Assembly (NCBI GenBank): GCA_014529385.2
Contig: CM043962.1
Location: 43,058,598 to 43,122,597, forward strand
Origin: Adiantum capillus-veneris
Taxonomy: Eukaryota > Streptophyta > Polypodiopsida > Polypodiales > Pteridaceae
Direction of reading: 5' to 3'
Length of the DNA: 64,000 nt
Program-made: the position numbers and the translations under genes
Shown here: piece by piece, positions 10,342 to 21,865 of the stretch
How positions within the stretch are numbered: position 1 is the stretch's first letter
Layout: each line of letters starts with the position of its first letter
Notes under the pieces: model-generated
What the model was told of the DNA's origin: nothing
The model's input: the letters and a program-made list of their open reading frames with translations, nothing else
Database searches by the model: none

Positions 10342-10398
10342 AGCATTTGACACAGTACCCAAAGCTAGATTGATGCGCAGATTACAGGAGATGAGAGT
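10342..10398 (+). pseudogene. LINE RT fragment, 5' side of solo LTR
   Basis: Reads AFDTVPKARLMRRLQEM on the plus strand, the conserved RT block seen as AFDTVPRARLMHRLMELGVP in the intact copy. It continues after the solo LTR at 11899 with GVPTELIWG. The junction with the inverted endonuclease segment falls at a short shared TTTGA word. Confidence 0.85.
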
Positions 10399-11142
10399 TG
10401 TCACGGGGACGTGGCAGCTGTTAACTATGTCACGAGGACATGGCAACTGCTAACTTTAGTTGTTGGTTTCTTTCCAATGGGTTTTGTTTTATTTTTGAGA
10501 CCCTCTTTTTGAAGTAGCAAACGGTCGGACATTGTGTGGCCAATGTGAACGGTAGTTTCACCGCAGACGGGAAGTGGTCAGCACTGGAATTTGTATAGTA
10601 AGAGGATGTCTAGGCTCAGAGCAAGATCATATAGGTCCCCCTGTCGCACTTAGCAAGTTGGTGGATACTAGGCAGTGAACTCAATAAAGGCATAAAGTCA
10701 AGGTGGGACTACCAACAAAAAGTATCCGACAGTTGGGCCACATTGCACTTTTGGATGCGGTCACAATGAAAATAGATGGTCAGATGACCAGTGGGAGCCC
10801 AACGGAATCATTTCCTAAAATTTAGGGAGCTGCTATTTTGGGCCGTGAAATGTGTTCGCGTCATCACCTTCGGTATGACTAGGGGAACATTTTACAACTT
10901 TGCCGCTAAGTCAACTGGGCAACCAGTCGGGAGATTTTTAAGCGGCAAACCCGAAACGGGAAAATGCTTGTAAATGCGCCTAGTGGCACAAGCACTTGCC
11001 TCATGCATCAAGAAGTGGTGCTGAATTTATAGCTGGGAGGCTCATTTTTTAGTTTCCTGCCATAGGTTAAGAGCTATGGAGTGCTTCCTTTCCCTCTATG
11101 TACAGTGTGGTGCAAAGAGTGATTCCCTGCACGCTACACATT

Positions 11143-11186
<44 letters not shown>

Positions 11187-11903
11187 GTGCAGTTAAGTGA
11201 TGCCCCACAAGAGGGCTTTTCATTTCGCTAATCCCCCGCAGGTACAGGTGAATTCGGAGAGGTTTCACGTGAGAAATCTCGTCCGATTCAAAGGGCAGTA
11301 GCCCTACAAGTGCGAGAGCTCAAGGTCTTGCTACAGATGCAACCGGCACGCGAAACGGAGCCCAAAACAGGGAATTTCAGTCTGCTGTGTATTTTTGCAG
11401 GTTTAGGGTTTTGGCCCTAAACGGTCCCTAATACCCCCAGGAGGTTTGGGGACGCGAGGGGACCGCTGTAAAGGTGATCTCGTGCATTTTTGGGGCAAAA
11501 AACAGAGAATTCAGCGTGCTGCAGATTCTCGCCAGGTTTTGCAAAGTGTCCGTATGCGTCGGGAAAGTCATCTATTGCGTGAGGATACTGACTGTGAAGC
11601 GTCCTAGTGCCGAAATCGGGTCAGAATAGGTGTTTTTCAGCCTGGATTATGCAGGGCAGCTCGTAGGAGATCACAGGTTTTATTCCCTCTGTTAAAGAAT
11701 AAAGAAATACCGAAAGGGGCGCCAATTTTGGGGCCTACAGGTTGTCGGTGTCTGCTCGGGGCATTCTAGCTTCCGAGCCGTGTGCATTCAAGTGTTAATT
11801 CCCGTCGCAGGTTCTTTTTGTAAAGTGCTCTGTGTGCGTGTCTAAAGTAAAGAATTTCGGGTGAAAGCCAACGCCTACTGCCCCACGGGCCGGTTTCAGG
11901 AGT
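10394..11903 (+). mobile_element. Solo LTR of Ty3/gypsy chromovirus, with TSD
   Basis: The sequence 10399-11898 starts TGTCACGGGGACG, ends GGGCCGGTTTCA and matches the LTRs at 43372-44931, 50506-52074, 52113-53560 and 58984-60415 along its length. Flanks AGAGT (10394-10398) and GGAGT (11899-11903) differ by one base and interrupt the LINE RT codons for M-G-V. No internal gypsy sequence is present, so the element was reduced to one LTR by LTR-LTR recombination. It carries the common motif AAATACCGAAAGGGGCGCC at 11701-11735 and an expanded CT run (11142-11183) where other copies have a short one. Confidence 0.9.
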
Positions 11904-11990
11904 ACCCACAGAGCTCATTTGGGGGGTCACTTTGGTCTCATAGGTCACTTTGGCCTTTTGAAGACGTTAATATAACATTTCATTTCATTT

Positions 11991-12051
<61 letters not shown>
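11899..12051 (+). mobile_element. LINE RT remnant fused to 3' UTR and (CT)n tail
   Basis: GVPTELIWG (11899-11925) continues the RT fragment left of the solo LTR. It then switches without linker to the family 3' UTR (TCATAGGTCACTTTGGCC, GAAGACGTTAATATAAC) and a CT run 11994-12051. Roughly 1.7 kb of ORF2 is missing, as in the fragment at 8217-8421, so this is an internally deleted copy. Confidence 0.8.
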
Positions 12052-12055
<4 letters not shown>

Positions 12056-12150
12056 AACAGGTCTTGAGTTCAACTCCTCGTCGGCTAGATCTTTAAGGTC
12101 TCTTGGGATAGTTTCCTACGACGTTAAAACTCTCTTCTTCTTCTTCTTCT

Positions 12151-12208
<58 letters not shown>
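12052..12208 (+). mobile_element. SINE-B copy 3, 5'-truncated
   Basis: Starts directly after a CT run with ACAGGTCTTGAGTTCAACTC (box B region). It runs through GTCGGCTAGATCTTTAAGGT and CGACGTTAAAACTCTCTTC and ends in (TTC)n 12133-12154 and (CT)n 12155-12208. It matches 7471-7600 in reverse complement. The tRNA box A half is lost. It sits between two LINE 3' ends, with CT runs on both sides. Confidence 0.75.
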
Positions 12209-12212
<4 letters not shown>

Positions 12213-12652
12213 AGAGCTGAAGAGAGACATCCCCAGAGACAGATCACAGATTTCTTTACACTAGATATTGTACACCCAGAAGAACAGACAGAGGAGCAGC
12301 CAACGGTGGAGAGGTCACTACTGGCATTCTCATAGACCGAGCATTGGAGCTAGGAGATCTAGACGACCCCGATGGAGAAGAGGAGCTACACAGTTTCGAA
12401 GGAGGCTACGGCAAATGATTCAAGCCATACTCTTTCGTCGTCCACAGTGCAGATGAAGATGGATCTCTACTCCCCTCCCATATTGTCTTCACATTGTACT
12501 GCTTAGTTTAGGATCCTGCAGTATTTATATTTTGTTGTCCTACTTTAATTTATTTTGTTAATCTGACTTTGTATTAGATACACCGCATTGTAACTTTCTG
12601 ATCTCATAGGTCACTTTGGCCTTTTGAAGACGTTAATATAACATTTCATTTC

Positions 12653-12715
<63 letters not shown>
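12209..12715 (+). mobile_element. LINE 3' end copy with (CT)n tail
   Basis: Translation with one frameshift gives RHPQRQITDFFTLDIVHPEE, then TGILIDRALELG, equivalent to the ORF2 C-terminus. The 3' UTR shows TCATAGGTCACTTTGGCC and GAAGACGTTAATATAAC, and the CT run spans 12656-12715. It is 5'-truncated at the preceding CT tract. Confidence 0.8.
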
Positions 12716-12721
<6 letters not shown>

Positions 12722-12821
12722 GGTACTTAAATTGATTTCTCAACATTGTATCAGATTCACCAATTGTAACTTTTTGGTCTTATCCATCACTTTGGCCTCT
12801 TGAAGACGTTAATATAACATT

Positions 12822-12870
<49 letters not shown>
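12716..12870 (+). mobile_element. LINE 3' UTR-only copy with (CT)n tail
   Basis: Only the last ~105 bp of the LINE 3' UTR remain (TGTATCAGATTCACCAATTG, TCACTTTGGCCTCTTG, GACGTTAATATAAC), followed by CT at 12824-12870. It begins immediately after the CT tail of the previous copy, so three LINE 3' ends and one SINE are stacked in one orientation. Confidence 0.8.

Positions 12871-12906
<36 letters not shown>
12871..12906. repeat. (CA)n microsatellite
   Basis: About 18 CA units, continuous with the CT tail on its left and abutting the poly(A) end (plus-strand T-run) of the L1 element on its right. Confidence 0.95.
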
Positions 12907-12908
<2 letters not shown>

Positions 12909-13022
12909 TTTTTTTTTTTTGTAAATCTGCTTTGATTAATTTACAAGTGGGAAACCTCAAAGCGAGGAAAACCCACAAAAAGAAAGGGATACAAAAGACG
13001 GAGCACTATGAGGTTCCGAAGG

Positions 13023-16000
13023 CTAGAAACAGTCAAAGTAAATCCTGTAGGTATCAAGAGTGATGTTTCCAGCTTCATAGGCAAAATGCAGCGCTTGACC
13101 AAGACATAATTTGAAATAGGGAAAGGGGGCAACAAAAGTGCCCTGGAACATTAAGGAGTTCTTATGATGCCAGATTGCCCACATAGTCCAAAGTCTGACC
13201 CAGGTGAAGAAGACCGCAAACTGAGATTGTGGTGATCGAAGCACCCCAAAAAGCCAAAATCGTCTGTGAAAAGAGCCGGAAGGAAAACGTAGTCGAAGAG
13301 CAGTCGACACTTGCCGATTGAAGGCTCTGGAGTGACGACAACACCACAGCAAGTGTGGCACGGTCTCCTCAGCTTCAAGGCATCTGGGGTAGCGGGAAGG
13401 CGCAATATGCCGAGCATGCAACACACTGCCAACAGGTAGAGCTCCCACCAAGCACCGCCACAAGAAAACACGTTCCTTCAAAGGCAGATGACTCTGCCAA
13501 ATGCGAGACAATGCGTGTTGCCACCACAAGGATGACTCGGAAAGCGACCACAGCTGATTACCCCGATGCACAATCCATACATCAGACTGAAGAATGGCAT
13601 AGACACTGGCAGCTGAGATGCAGTCCAATCTAGTAGTAGCCAGATTCCAATCAGAGAAGCAAGAGTCTTCATTCAGAGGAGGAATGGGCGAATGAGCAGC
13701 AAGCATGTTTTGAATCTCCCGCCAGAGAGGAGAATAGTGAAGACCCAACCGAAAGCGGGAGACGGCATCAGTGAAAGATAGAACATAACCCGAGTCATCA
13801 ACCACCTGATGCACCTGACAGATTCCTTTTTGGGAAAGAAAATACGCTTGGCGAGGAGACCGTTGAACCAAAGTCAAAGCAAAAACCCTGCTCCAATGCA
13901 GACTCTCCAAGCGAAGAGAGTTACCCGCAGAGGATTGTCGACCATCCCAAGCCAAATGCGAAGTGACAACCTTCCAATGAACAATTAGAGAAGAAGTAAA
14001 GGGACATCTAGGAATGTGTCCTTCAAGCTTCCCAAAAACAACATCCCAATAAGTCAGTTGCCAATGACCAAAAGAAGGGGTGACAATGTGCGCACATAAA
14101 TGTACGACCATGAGAGCCGAGGGTTGTTGCTGCTCCACCAAAAATGGCAACAACATAGCTTTTCGAGCCAGAAGATGACGTCTCAAGTCCAAAATATTCA
14201 ACCCTCCAAGCCGCTTGGGAGAACACAGCTTGTCCATAGATAGAAGCCGAATGCCCCTCTTGGTAGACGAGGTCCACCAAAAATGTTCTAAAATATTGGA
14301 CATGAGAGACTGCAAGTGCAACCGGGCACAACCGAGGCCAGGATAACAAAGGCAAGTAAAACTGCACATAAACCACAAGGATGCATTGGACAATCCTGAG
14401 ACGCACATAAAGTGGCCACGTGGACAATTTCCAATAATTCAACTTGGAATGTAGACGTTGGAGCACCCAATCCGTTTTCTTGATAGCCGATACATTCCAA
14501 CCTAGCGGATAACCCAAATGGCGAACCAGAACATGGGGAGGAACAATCTCCCGAGGCCACAATATCTTATGCCAGTCACTCTCTTTCAGAGGCAATAGCT
14601 TGGATTTGCAAAAGTTAACTTTGAGACCTGCTACCAATCCAAACAAGTGAAGAGTATGCATAATCTGTTGTATATCATCATAGTTATTACGAGGCATGAA
14701 CAAAGAGTCATCCGCATAACCTTGACCAACAAACTGTCGACCAAAAGGTAAAGTAAGGCCATGTAGCCTACCAATGGAGGTCAAGGAATCCAAATACATA
14801 AACAAGGGATGAGTAGCGATCGCATAAAGCAAAGCACTCAGAGGGCAGCCCTGCTGTACCGACCGTCCCAAAGGCCAAGATTCTCTGAGAGAACCATCCA
14901 GCAAGCCTACAGAAGTACTGTTTGCATACAAGAAAAGCACGACACGGGATAGCCTAGGCCCAAAGCCCAAATGTCGCATGCAATGTAATCCCAAAGAATA
15001 GTATCAAATGCCTTTTCAACGTCAACCTGCATGACTAATACATCCTGTCGAGTATATTTTGCACATTCCATACCAATAATGACATTTGCGAGGATATCAG
15101 TAATTTGACGTCGCGGAATGCAGCCGTATTGAGATTGATGCAAGCCTTCATGCAGAAAGCATTTGAGTCGGTTACCAAGCATTTTTGCCATTAATTTATA
15201 TACCACAGGCATAAGTGTAATAGGCCGCCAATGTGAAAATTCTTCACACAATGCATGCTTAGGGATCAGCTTGAGCAAACCTTCTTTCCAAGAGGAGGGT
15301 AATTCCTGCTGTTCCCAAGCTGTATTCATCATGAATAATAGAGGCAACTTCAAATAATCCCAAAAAGCCAAGAAGAATTCCACAGAGAGACCATCCCAAC
15401 CAGGAGCTCTCCATCGACCTAAATCAAGCAAGCTGGCATACAATTCCGACTCAGTGAAAACAGCTTCCAAGTCTTGAGCCTGCCGCAACGAGAGAATGGA
15501 AGTGACATGCGATAGAAACATGTGACGCGCTTGGCGAGCTTCTCTCGTGGGAGAAGAAGGGCCTCAAAAATCTTGCCATAATGAGAGCGTAGGGCTAGTG
15601 CTAGCTCTCGAAAAGTGGAGGTCCACTCCCCTGACGGTAATTTAACTCTCCGTATAGCTTGAGATTGCCTCGAGTGATGCAAATGTTGAAAGAATTGTTT
15701 AGAAGCACATCCTTTATCTGCAAAAGCCTGTTGACGAGCTCGAGTGTGCCATTTGGCCAATTTTCTCTCATCATTGTGCCTTAATATTGCACGAGCAGAA
15801 AACAACTCAGTCATTTGAGCATCAGTAAGAGAAGAATGATTAGCCAAGTGCATTAATCGGCTACAAGCATCCTTTGCCTGGTTAACCTGTTCCCTTAATT
15901 GTGACAAATAATCCCTGCCATAATCTTGTATAACTGATTGAACATGCATAACAAAACGAAACCATGCTATGTCCATGTCAACATACATCTGGGAGAGCAA

Positions 16001-16864
16001 AGGCGGGATGATATTCACAATCATAGTGCGAAAAGGCTCATGCTTGAGATAAGCATTATTGACATGAAGAAGTCTTTCTTGGGTAGACAATCATTGACGT
16101 CAAAAGAGCCAAAACGAAGTTTCAAGCATACGGGAAAATGATCTGAGAGACACATAGCATAATCAATCCTCATCTCGCATATAAAGTCATCATATTGTTG
16201 CATGTGAAAAAGATACCAGCGATCCAGCCGAGCGCGATACATGGATTAAGCATTGTGCTGAAAAGTAAAGCCTGGATCAGTCGCATGCAAAAAGGGCCAC
16301 AAATCAAGCCCATTACAGGTCGACATAAATTGGTCCCAAGATTACCGTTCCATATGAAGCGTGTGAGAATGGCCAGTAGTATTATCCGCAAGGTTTGGTG
16401 CATTTTAAAATCCCCGCAAAGAAAGGCATTGGAACGTCAACAATAAGAAGAGATAGCACTCCACAACCGTGCTCTATCTGTAGAAGCTGTGTATGCATAT
16501 AATCCTCCAAATTCGAAAACTTCTCCATTAACAATACATTGGATGACCATCCATCTCCCAGCCGGGTCATTAAAGACCAAGGTCGGGAAGAGTTCATGTC
16601 GAACAAGCATAAGCACTCTAGAATGGCCAGCTGATCCTGCATAAGCTATCCAGTAGCCCGCAAAGAAAATTGGTGTTGGTTATGCTCTTGAAGAACCGCA
16701 ATGTCTGCTTTACATGTATGTACATAGTGCCAGGTAAGCCGCCACTTATCGTGATTGCATAACCTATGCACATTATAGGAGATGCAATTCAAAGAACTAT
16801 GCATTCTATATGGTATATACAGTGGACAAGGAAACACCGAAAGAAAGGGGGGAATAAAACTCAA
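13023..16864 (-). pseudogene. L1 ORF2: endonuclease, RT, zinc-binding domain (broken)
   Basis: Endonuclease start: ISYNVHRLCNHDKWRLTWHY with CKADIAVLQEHN (16646-16864). RT: WRAPGWDGLSVEFF, PKHALCEEFSHWRPITLMPV, QVDVEKAFDTILWDYI, SVQQGCPLSALLYA and the catalytic YADD in GQGYADDSLFM (about 14715). C-terminal zinc-binding region: LPLKERVFLWRCLVGALPVG, then C...ETVPHLLWCCRHSRAFN, then LWTMWAIWHHKNSL. The reading frame changes at about 16640, 16390, 16230, 16050, 15500, 14950 and 14300, so at least seven lesions separate the parts. Length without lesions would be close to the ~1280 residues usual for plant L1. Confidence 0.85.
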
Positions 16865-16877
16865 GTACTAGTGCCCA

Positions 16878-18099
16878 TCAACACATCCTCCCCAGCTGAA
16901 GGTGCCTGAGAAGGTGGGTCAATACCTGGACCTGGATATTGAAAGGAAATGCACCTTGCGATGAAGAAGCTTCTTTAGTAACAACCTCCTTGTAAGAACG
17001 AACAACCTTGTCCCAAGCTTCAGCCAAAGAAGTGTTGTCATTACAAGGGAGTTTTTTATGCGCAACATTCTTCAAAGGAGGCATATAATTACGAGAAGAT
17101 GCCGGAACACGAGGTGTAGCAGCTTTGACGGGTTTCTTGGGCACTATCCAAGTTTGAGAGGTCGAAACCTGTTCTTTTCCCTTGTCTTTAATATTTGGAG
17201 AAGCAGAAAGTGCAGACAATTGTACTTGTTTCCCCTTGCCTTTAATCGCCCCAGCTGAGGGGGAGGAGGTTGAAACTCCTTTAGTTTGAACCTCAGTAGA
17301 AGGTTCCGGAGGCGAGCGAGGTTGAGGAGCAGGGACTGCTGAAGGAGGTGGTTGCAGATTTGGTTCCGAACATTCGGACTGCATATGACCAAATTTGCCA
17401 CATCGGAAGCAAGAATTTGCAAACTTGCCCTATTTAAGCTTAAATGGGCGCTTTCCAACCACTGTATCCCCAGAATCAATCGAAATACCTGCTGGTGTGG
17501 GGATATCCGTGTCCCACAAAATACAAATACGGTTTGTGTTTGCCTCCAGCTTAGGAGGGCAAATGACTTTGCCTAACTGAGCAGCCAACAAAGGAAGAAA
17601 ATGACGCCAAGTGCGAGGAAAGTCGACCACCTCAGCCCCGACGGGACACGTGACGAATGAGACTTTGATAGTCCTTGGTAAGAGCCCAGGGCAGCACATG
17701 AGTCATCTGCGTATTGAAGAAAAGAGGAGACATTTCAAGCAAAGCATCCCGAGCATCCATGTCAGCCAGCAAGACTTCGTAGAACCCTTGCGCACCAAAG
17801 TAAACCCCTCGGATTGCTTGCCGTTTGAGTAGGAAATCAACCCATTGGCTTACATCCTGAGCAGTAGGCATTCTACCCGGGAAAAAAAGAATCACAACGT
17901 TAAGTGCATATTGAGCAACGGGATCCATGAGCTCCTGTATAGGGATGCGCACTTCCATAACAAGAGCGGATCCTTCCCAGGCTTGACGTGCATCCTCGAA
18001 GTCCTCATGCAAACATTCTTTGTTAAGACTCAAAGCATCCATCTCCGAAGTTTCCATGGCTTTCCGATGCTTATATATACACTGATCAGTCGAATCCAT
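16878..18099 (-). pseudogene. L1 ORF1: gag-like RNA-binding protein (broken)
   Basis: Three frames in order from the 5' end: 17632-18099 (starts MDSTDQCIYKHRK, an N-terminal domain with VDFLLKRQAIRGVYFGAQGF, resembling the DUF4283-type domain of plant L1 ORF1), 17430-17699 (LEANTNRICILWDTDIPTPA) and 16878-17384 (proline/serine-rich tail). A zinc-knuckle-like FRCGKFGHMQSEC can be read across 17370-17420, where frames shift. ORF1 proteins bind L1 RNA in the ribonucleoprotein. Two frameshifts and an internal stop inactivate it. Confidence 0.7.
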
Positions 18100-18121
18100 G
18101 TGAAGCTCTCACACACACTCT

Positions 18122-19028
<907 letters not shown>

Positions 19029-19029
19029 A

Positions 19030-20750
19030 AAGTCACAAGAGTACTAGGAAAGGGAATGACTGCAGTATGCCAGGGGTGGCTCATCATTGGTGAAAAGGCT
19101 TGCATGGTCTATGGTGCTGAACTGCCAATGAAGGCACCGTTTGAGGCGCCCAATGTGATGGTGCACTCCAGAATGAGAGTCTAAGACAAACACATTCTTG
19201 CGTATCCAACTATGCCAAGAGCCCCAAAAATACAGAAAGGAGAAGGCAACAAACATTTGTCGCACATGCCACAGGGCAAGACAAAAACCTGTGTCTGTAT
19301 GTTCCATGGACTAGTATGCAGAATAAGCAAAAACTGTTGGAATATTGCGCAGAGAAAGGACAACAGCTAATTGAAGACCATCCATTAGCATCCGCCAAAC
19401 AAAGACCTGATACTTGAAGGAGAAGCATTGACCCATCCCACCATGATTGTGAATGCCACCAAGCTCACCTTTTTTGATAACCCTTAAGGAATTACCCTTT
19501 CCACTAGCCATGCCTGATCCTTAATAAGCAAGTGATAGATTTGGCTGGCTGAAGCATGCTTCAAAGCCAATTGATGCATAATTTCCAAATCCTGCCAAGG
19601 CGCAACAACGTCAAACTCAGGAACTAGATACCTCAGGAACTGGATACCTGGGAGACAAGGAATCCAAGATTGACGTCCACAAATCACGATAACCCCAAGG
19701 CACATCAAAAATCTTGCACACTGACCTAAAGGACATCAATGTCCTTTGTGTAGGTAGAACTGCATACGCAACTGAGACTAGACCCAATCTTGCCACCCTG
19801 TTTAACTTTGATCGAGCTTTTTGTTTTCCATTCCAGTTACGAAGCCAAAATTTTGGTTTGCAAAGAGGTCATTGCAATCGATTATCGATACGATGCCAGA
19901 AGATCTTATGAAGGAGGACTTACCAAGAGCTCACCAGATGAGATATAAACGTTGATGATCTCAGCTTGATAGAATCAGCATTAATAATATGCCACCACGA
20001 TCAGGGATCCGAGTTTTGCCATTCAAATATACCCACATCTTCTAAGAAGTATCTAGCTATAGAGACCCAAGGCTGCTCACTACCCGTATCTTTGAACAAG
20101 TGACCGACGAAGAGCTATCATGTGAGCCTTTACAGTCAAGATGCTCCCCCCCCCCCCCCCCCCCCCCAATTCTTTTAGATGTACATATGTGATCCCATGA
20201 AATTTAAGTAATCCCTGATTGCTTACCACCCTTTTCCAAAACATAAAGCGCATAGGCTGTGTAAGTTCTCTGAGACGAGTTTTTTACCAGGGCAATAGTG
20301 GCAAATAAAAAGAATCATAGACAACATGATAGGTTGAGTAGCCTTCAGACATGGATGAAATGGCCAAGCCTATAATTTCCAGTACACAATCTGTCCATAA
20401 TGAGAGTTGATATCCAATCCTAAAGTTGCTGAGATGAAACTTGCACACCGTGTAGGGTCCTAGCTGTCTAGTGATCTCACCTTATGCACCCACTTCTCCT
20501 TGCCATCTCAAATACAGCAAATCACTTTCAGTGCAGTTGATAAGGGCTGATTTGCTGGTGTTAATAGTCAGCCATGAAGCCGAGGCCATAAAACCCCGTC
20601 CAAGTTTCCTCCTAAAGTCTACCCCGACATGAATACCTGAAAGCGCACTTGTGATCCTGCATGCATAGAATGACCTCTGCCAGCTTAAAAGGAGGTTACT
20701 GATTGTCTTTTGACAGAAGTTGGGGCATAAAACAACCTGGTTTGGGCTTC
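19030..20750 (-). pseudogene. Old L1-type LINE relic
   Basis: The minus strand holds, in order, RT-distal text NTSKSALINCTESDLL (about 20520-20600), then FWHRIDNRLQ and KPKFWLRNWNGKQKARSKLN (about 19800-19900), then FKYQVFVWRMLMDGLQLAVV (about 19370-19430). The last corresponds to the zinc-binding-domain start of L1 ORF2 (RVFLWRCLVGALPV in the neighbouring copy). Stops and frameshifts are frequent. The 3' end runs into TATTTTCCCATTG(TG)n at 19000-19020. Individual matches are short and identity is low, so the exact extent is uncertain. Confidence 0.5.
20143..20167. repeat. Poly(C) run of ~24 nt
   Basis: Uninterrupted C homopolymer inside the L1 relic. Its length is close to what sequencing and assembly handle poorly. 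Confidence 0.9.
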
Positions 20751-20988
20751 ACTTGCTCATATCTGTGCGGATCATGTTCAATCATTTTACTATAGATCAA
20801 TTGAGGCTGTATAGTGCAAACTTGTAAATTGTTACCATATGAAACATAGGGTGACTGGGCAAGGAGGACCATTTCTACATGTTGAGTCTAACTTGGGATG
20901 ACTGCCAGTGCCAGGTTTCCATACACCTTAATTTAAATTAAATAATAGTAAGACTGCAATCATCCCTAAGTAAACAAATCATAGATAC

Positions 20989-21095
20989 CAGCATAGAAGA
21001 ACCCAGGAAGATCTTCCTCCAGCTTCTGCAGTGCATCAAAAACCCCATCATAACCTGGTCCATACTGTGGAAAAGCTCTGCTCCAGAAAACATGC
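20989..21095 (-). CDS. PPO2: Protoporphyrinogen oxidase, penultimate exon
   Basis: The minus-strand exon of 107 bp lies between acceptor tattttgcag (21096-21105) and donor gtatct (20983-20988). It translates as HVFWSRAFPQYGPGYDGVFD then ALQKLEEDLPGFFYAG with one spare base at each end. W-x-x-A-F-P-x-Y and LPGFFYAGN are hallmarks of the C-terminal FAD-binding part of plant mitochondrial-type PPO (PPO2). The frame continues without error into 8009-8148. No upstream exon was recognised between 21096 and the right end, so preceding introns are probably also long or the rest lies beyond the window. The exon itself shows no damage. Confidence 0.85.
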
Positions 21096-21865
21096 CTGCA
21101 AAATATCCATGTGTGACACAAGCTCATGTACGTTGTGCTTTCATAATAAAGAACAATTTTCTTTGAACACGATTTGTTTCAAAGATAAAGCAAAACAAAC
21201 ACTCTAGTCTCTCCTTCTCTCTGTAAAATTTGGGGAAGCAAGCAAGAATGTAAACCAAGCAGTTATATAGGAGCACAAGCTGTTATAAGAAATTCCATCA
21301 CTGAGTCGCGAGTGCTCGCCACTGAAGCAGCCAAACCTTTTGCATATGAAATCATGGCTTTTATATGTCATTTTTGTCAAGTCTTTTCCTAAAATAGCAG
21401 CTCACTATCATTGAGCTTTCGGTCATTGTTTATCTTACCTTTTCCTTTTGTCCCCAAAGAGGGATGTCCTACAAATGATGTATCTGATTTGTCCTTTAGG
21501 TCCACTTCAGCCTCAAAAGGTTGTTAATCGGACTCTTTTCTTTTGCATAATATGTAATCATATTGACTATCAAAAAGGATGTACATTGTCAATCAGCCAA
21601 TCAAACAGCTATGTGCAAAGACTAGAAGGGGCCAATATTGGACAAAAACATGAAAGAACAGACAGCCAAGATGGCAAAGCAGTTATGCAAGAGAGTATGC
21701 AATGAATGTTGCCGCCAAGATGACATATTTCCTGAATCCAAATTTGTGCATTTGCCACAAAAATGATCCCAGCAATGGTCAACGAAGATACCTTCCAAAG
21801 CAAGATGCCTCTCAACCGGAATACGGAAGTTGAGTATGTCAGCCTCGGAACAATACATCTCTCCA
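21096..21865. other. Probable PPO2 intron, no element recognised
   Basis: AT-rich DNA following the PPO2 exon acceptor. A minus-strand frame at 21622-21963 (RIPVERHLALEGIFVDHCWD) looks protein-like but belongs to no family I can name. Confidence 0.4.

Larger units (their letters stand above)
12907..18121 (-). mobile_element. L1-type LINE, near full length, decayed
   Basis: Minus-strand element with a poly(A) tail (T-run 12907-12920), ORF2 (13023-16864) and ORF1 (16878-18099). The order CCHC ORF1, then EEP endonuclease, RT and zinc-binding domain, is that of plant L1 elements. CACACACACT-like sequence lies on both sides (before 12907 and at about 18112-18121) and may be the target duplication, though CA repeats make this ambiguous. 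Several frameshifts and stops make it inactive. It lies inside the PPO2 intron, on the same strand as the gene. Confidence 0.85.

Noticed and set aside
21480-21535. Another LINE 3' tail (ttaggtccacttcagcctcaaaaggttgttaat)
   Set aside because: Resembles the LINE 3' block loosely but lacks GACGTTAATATAAC and a CT run.
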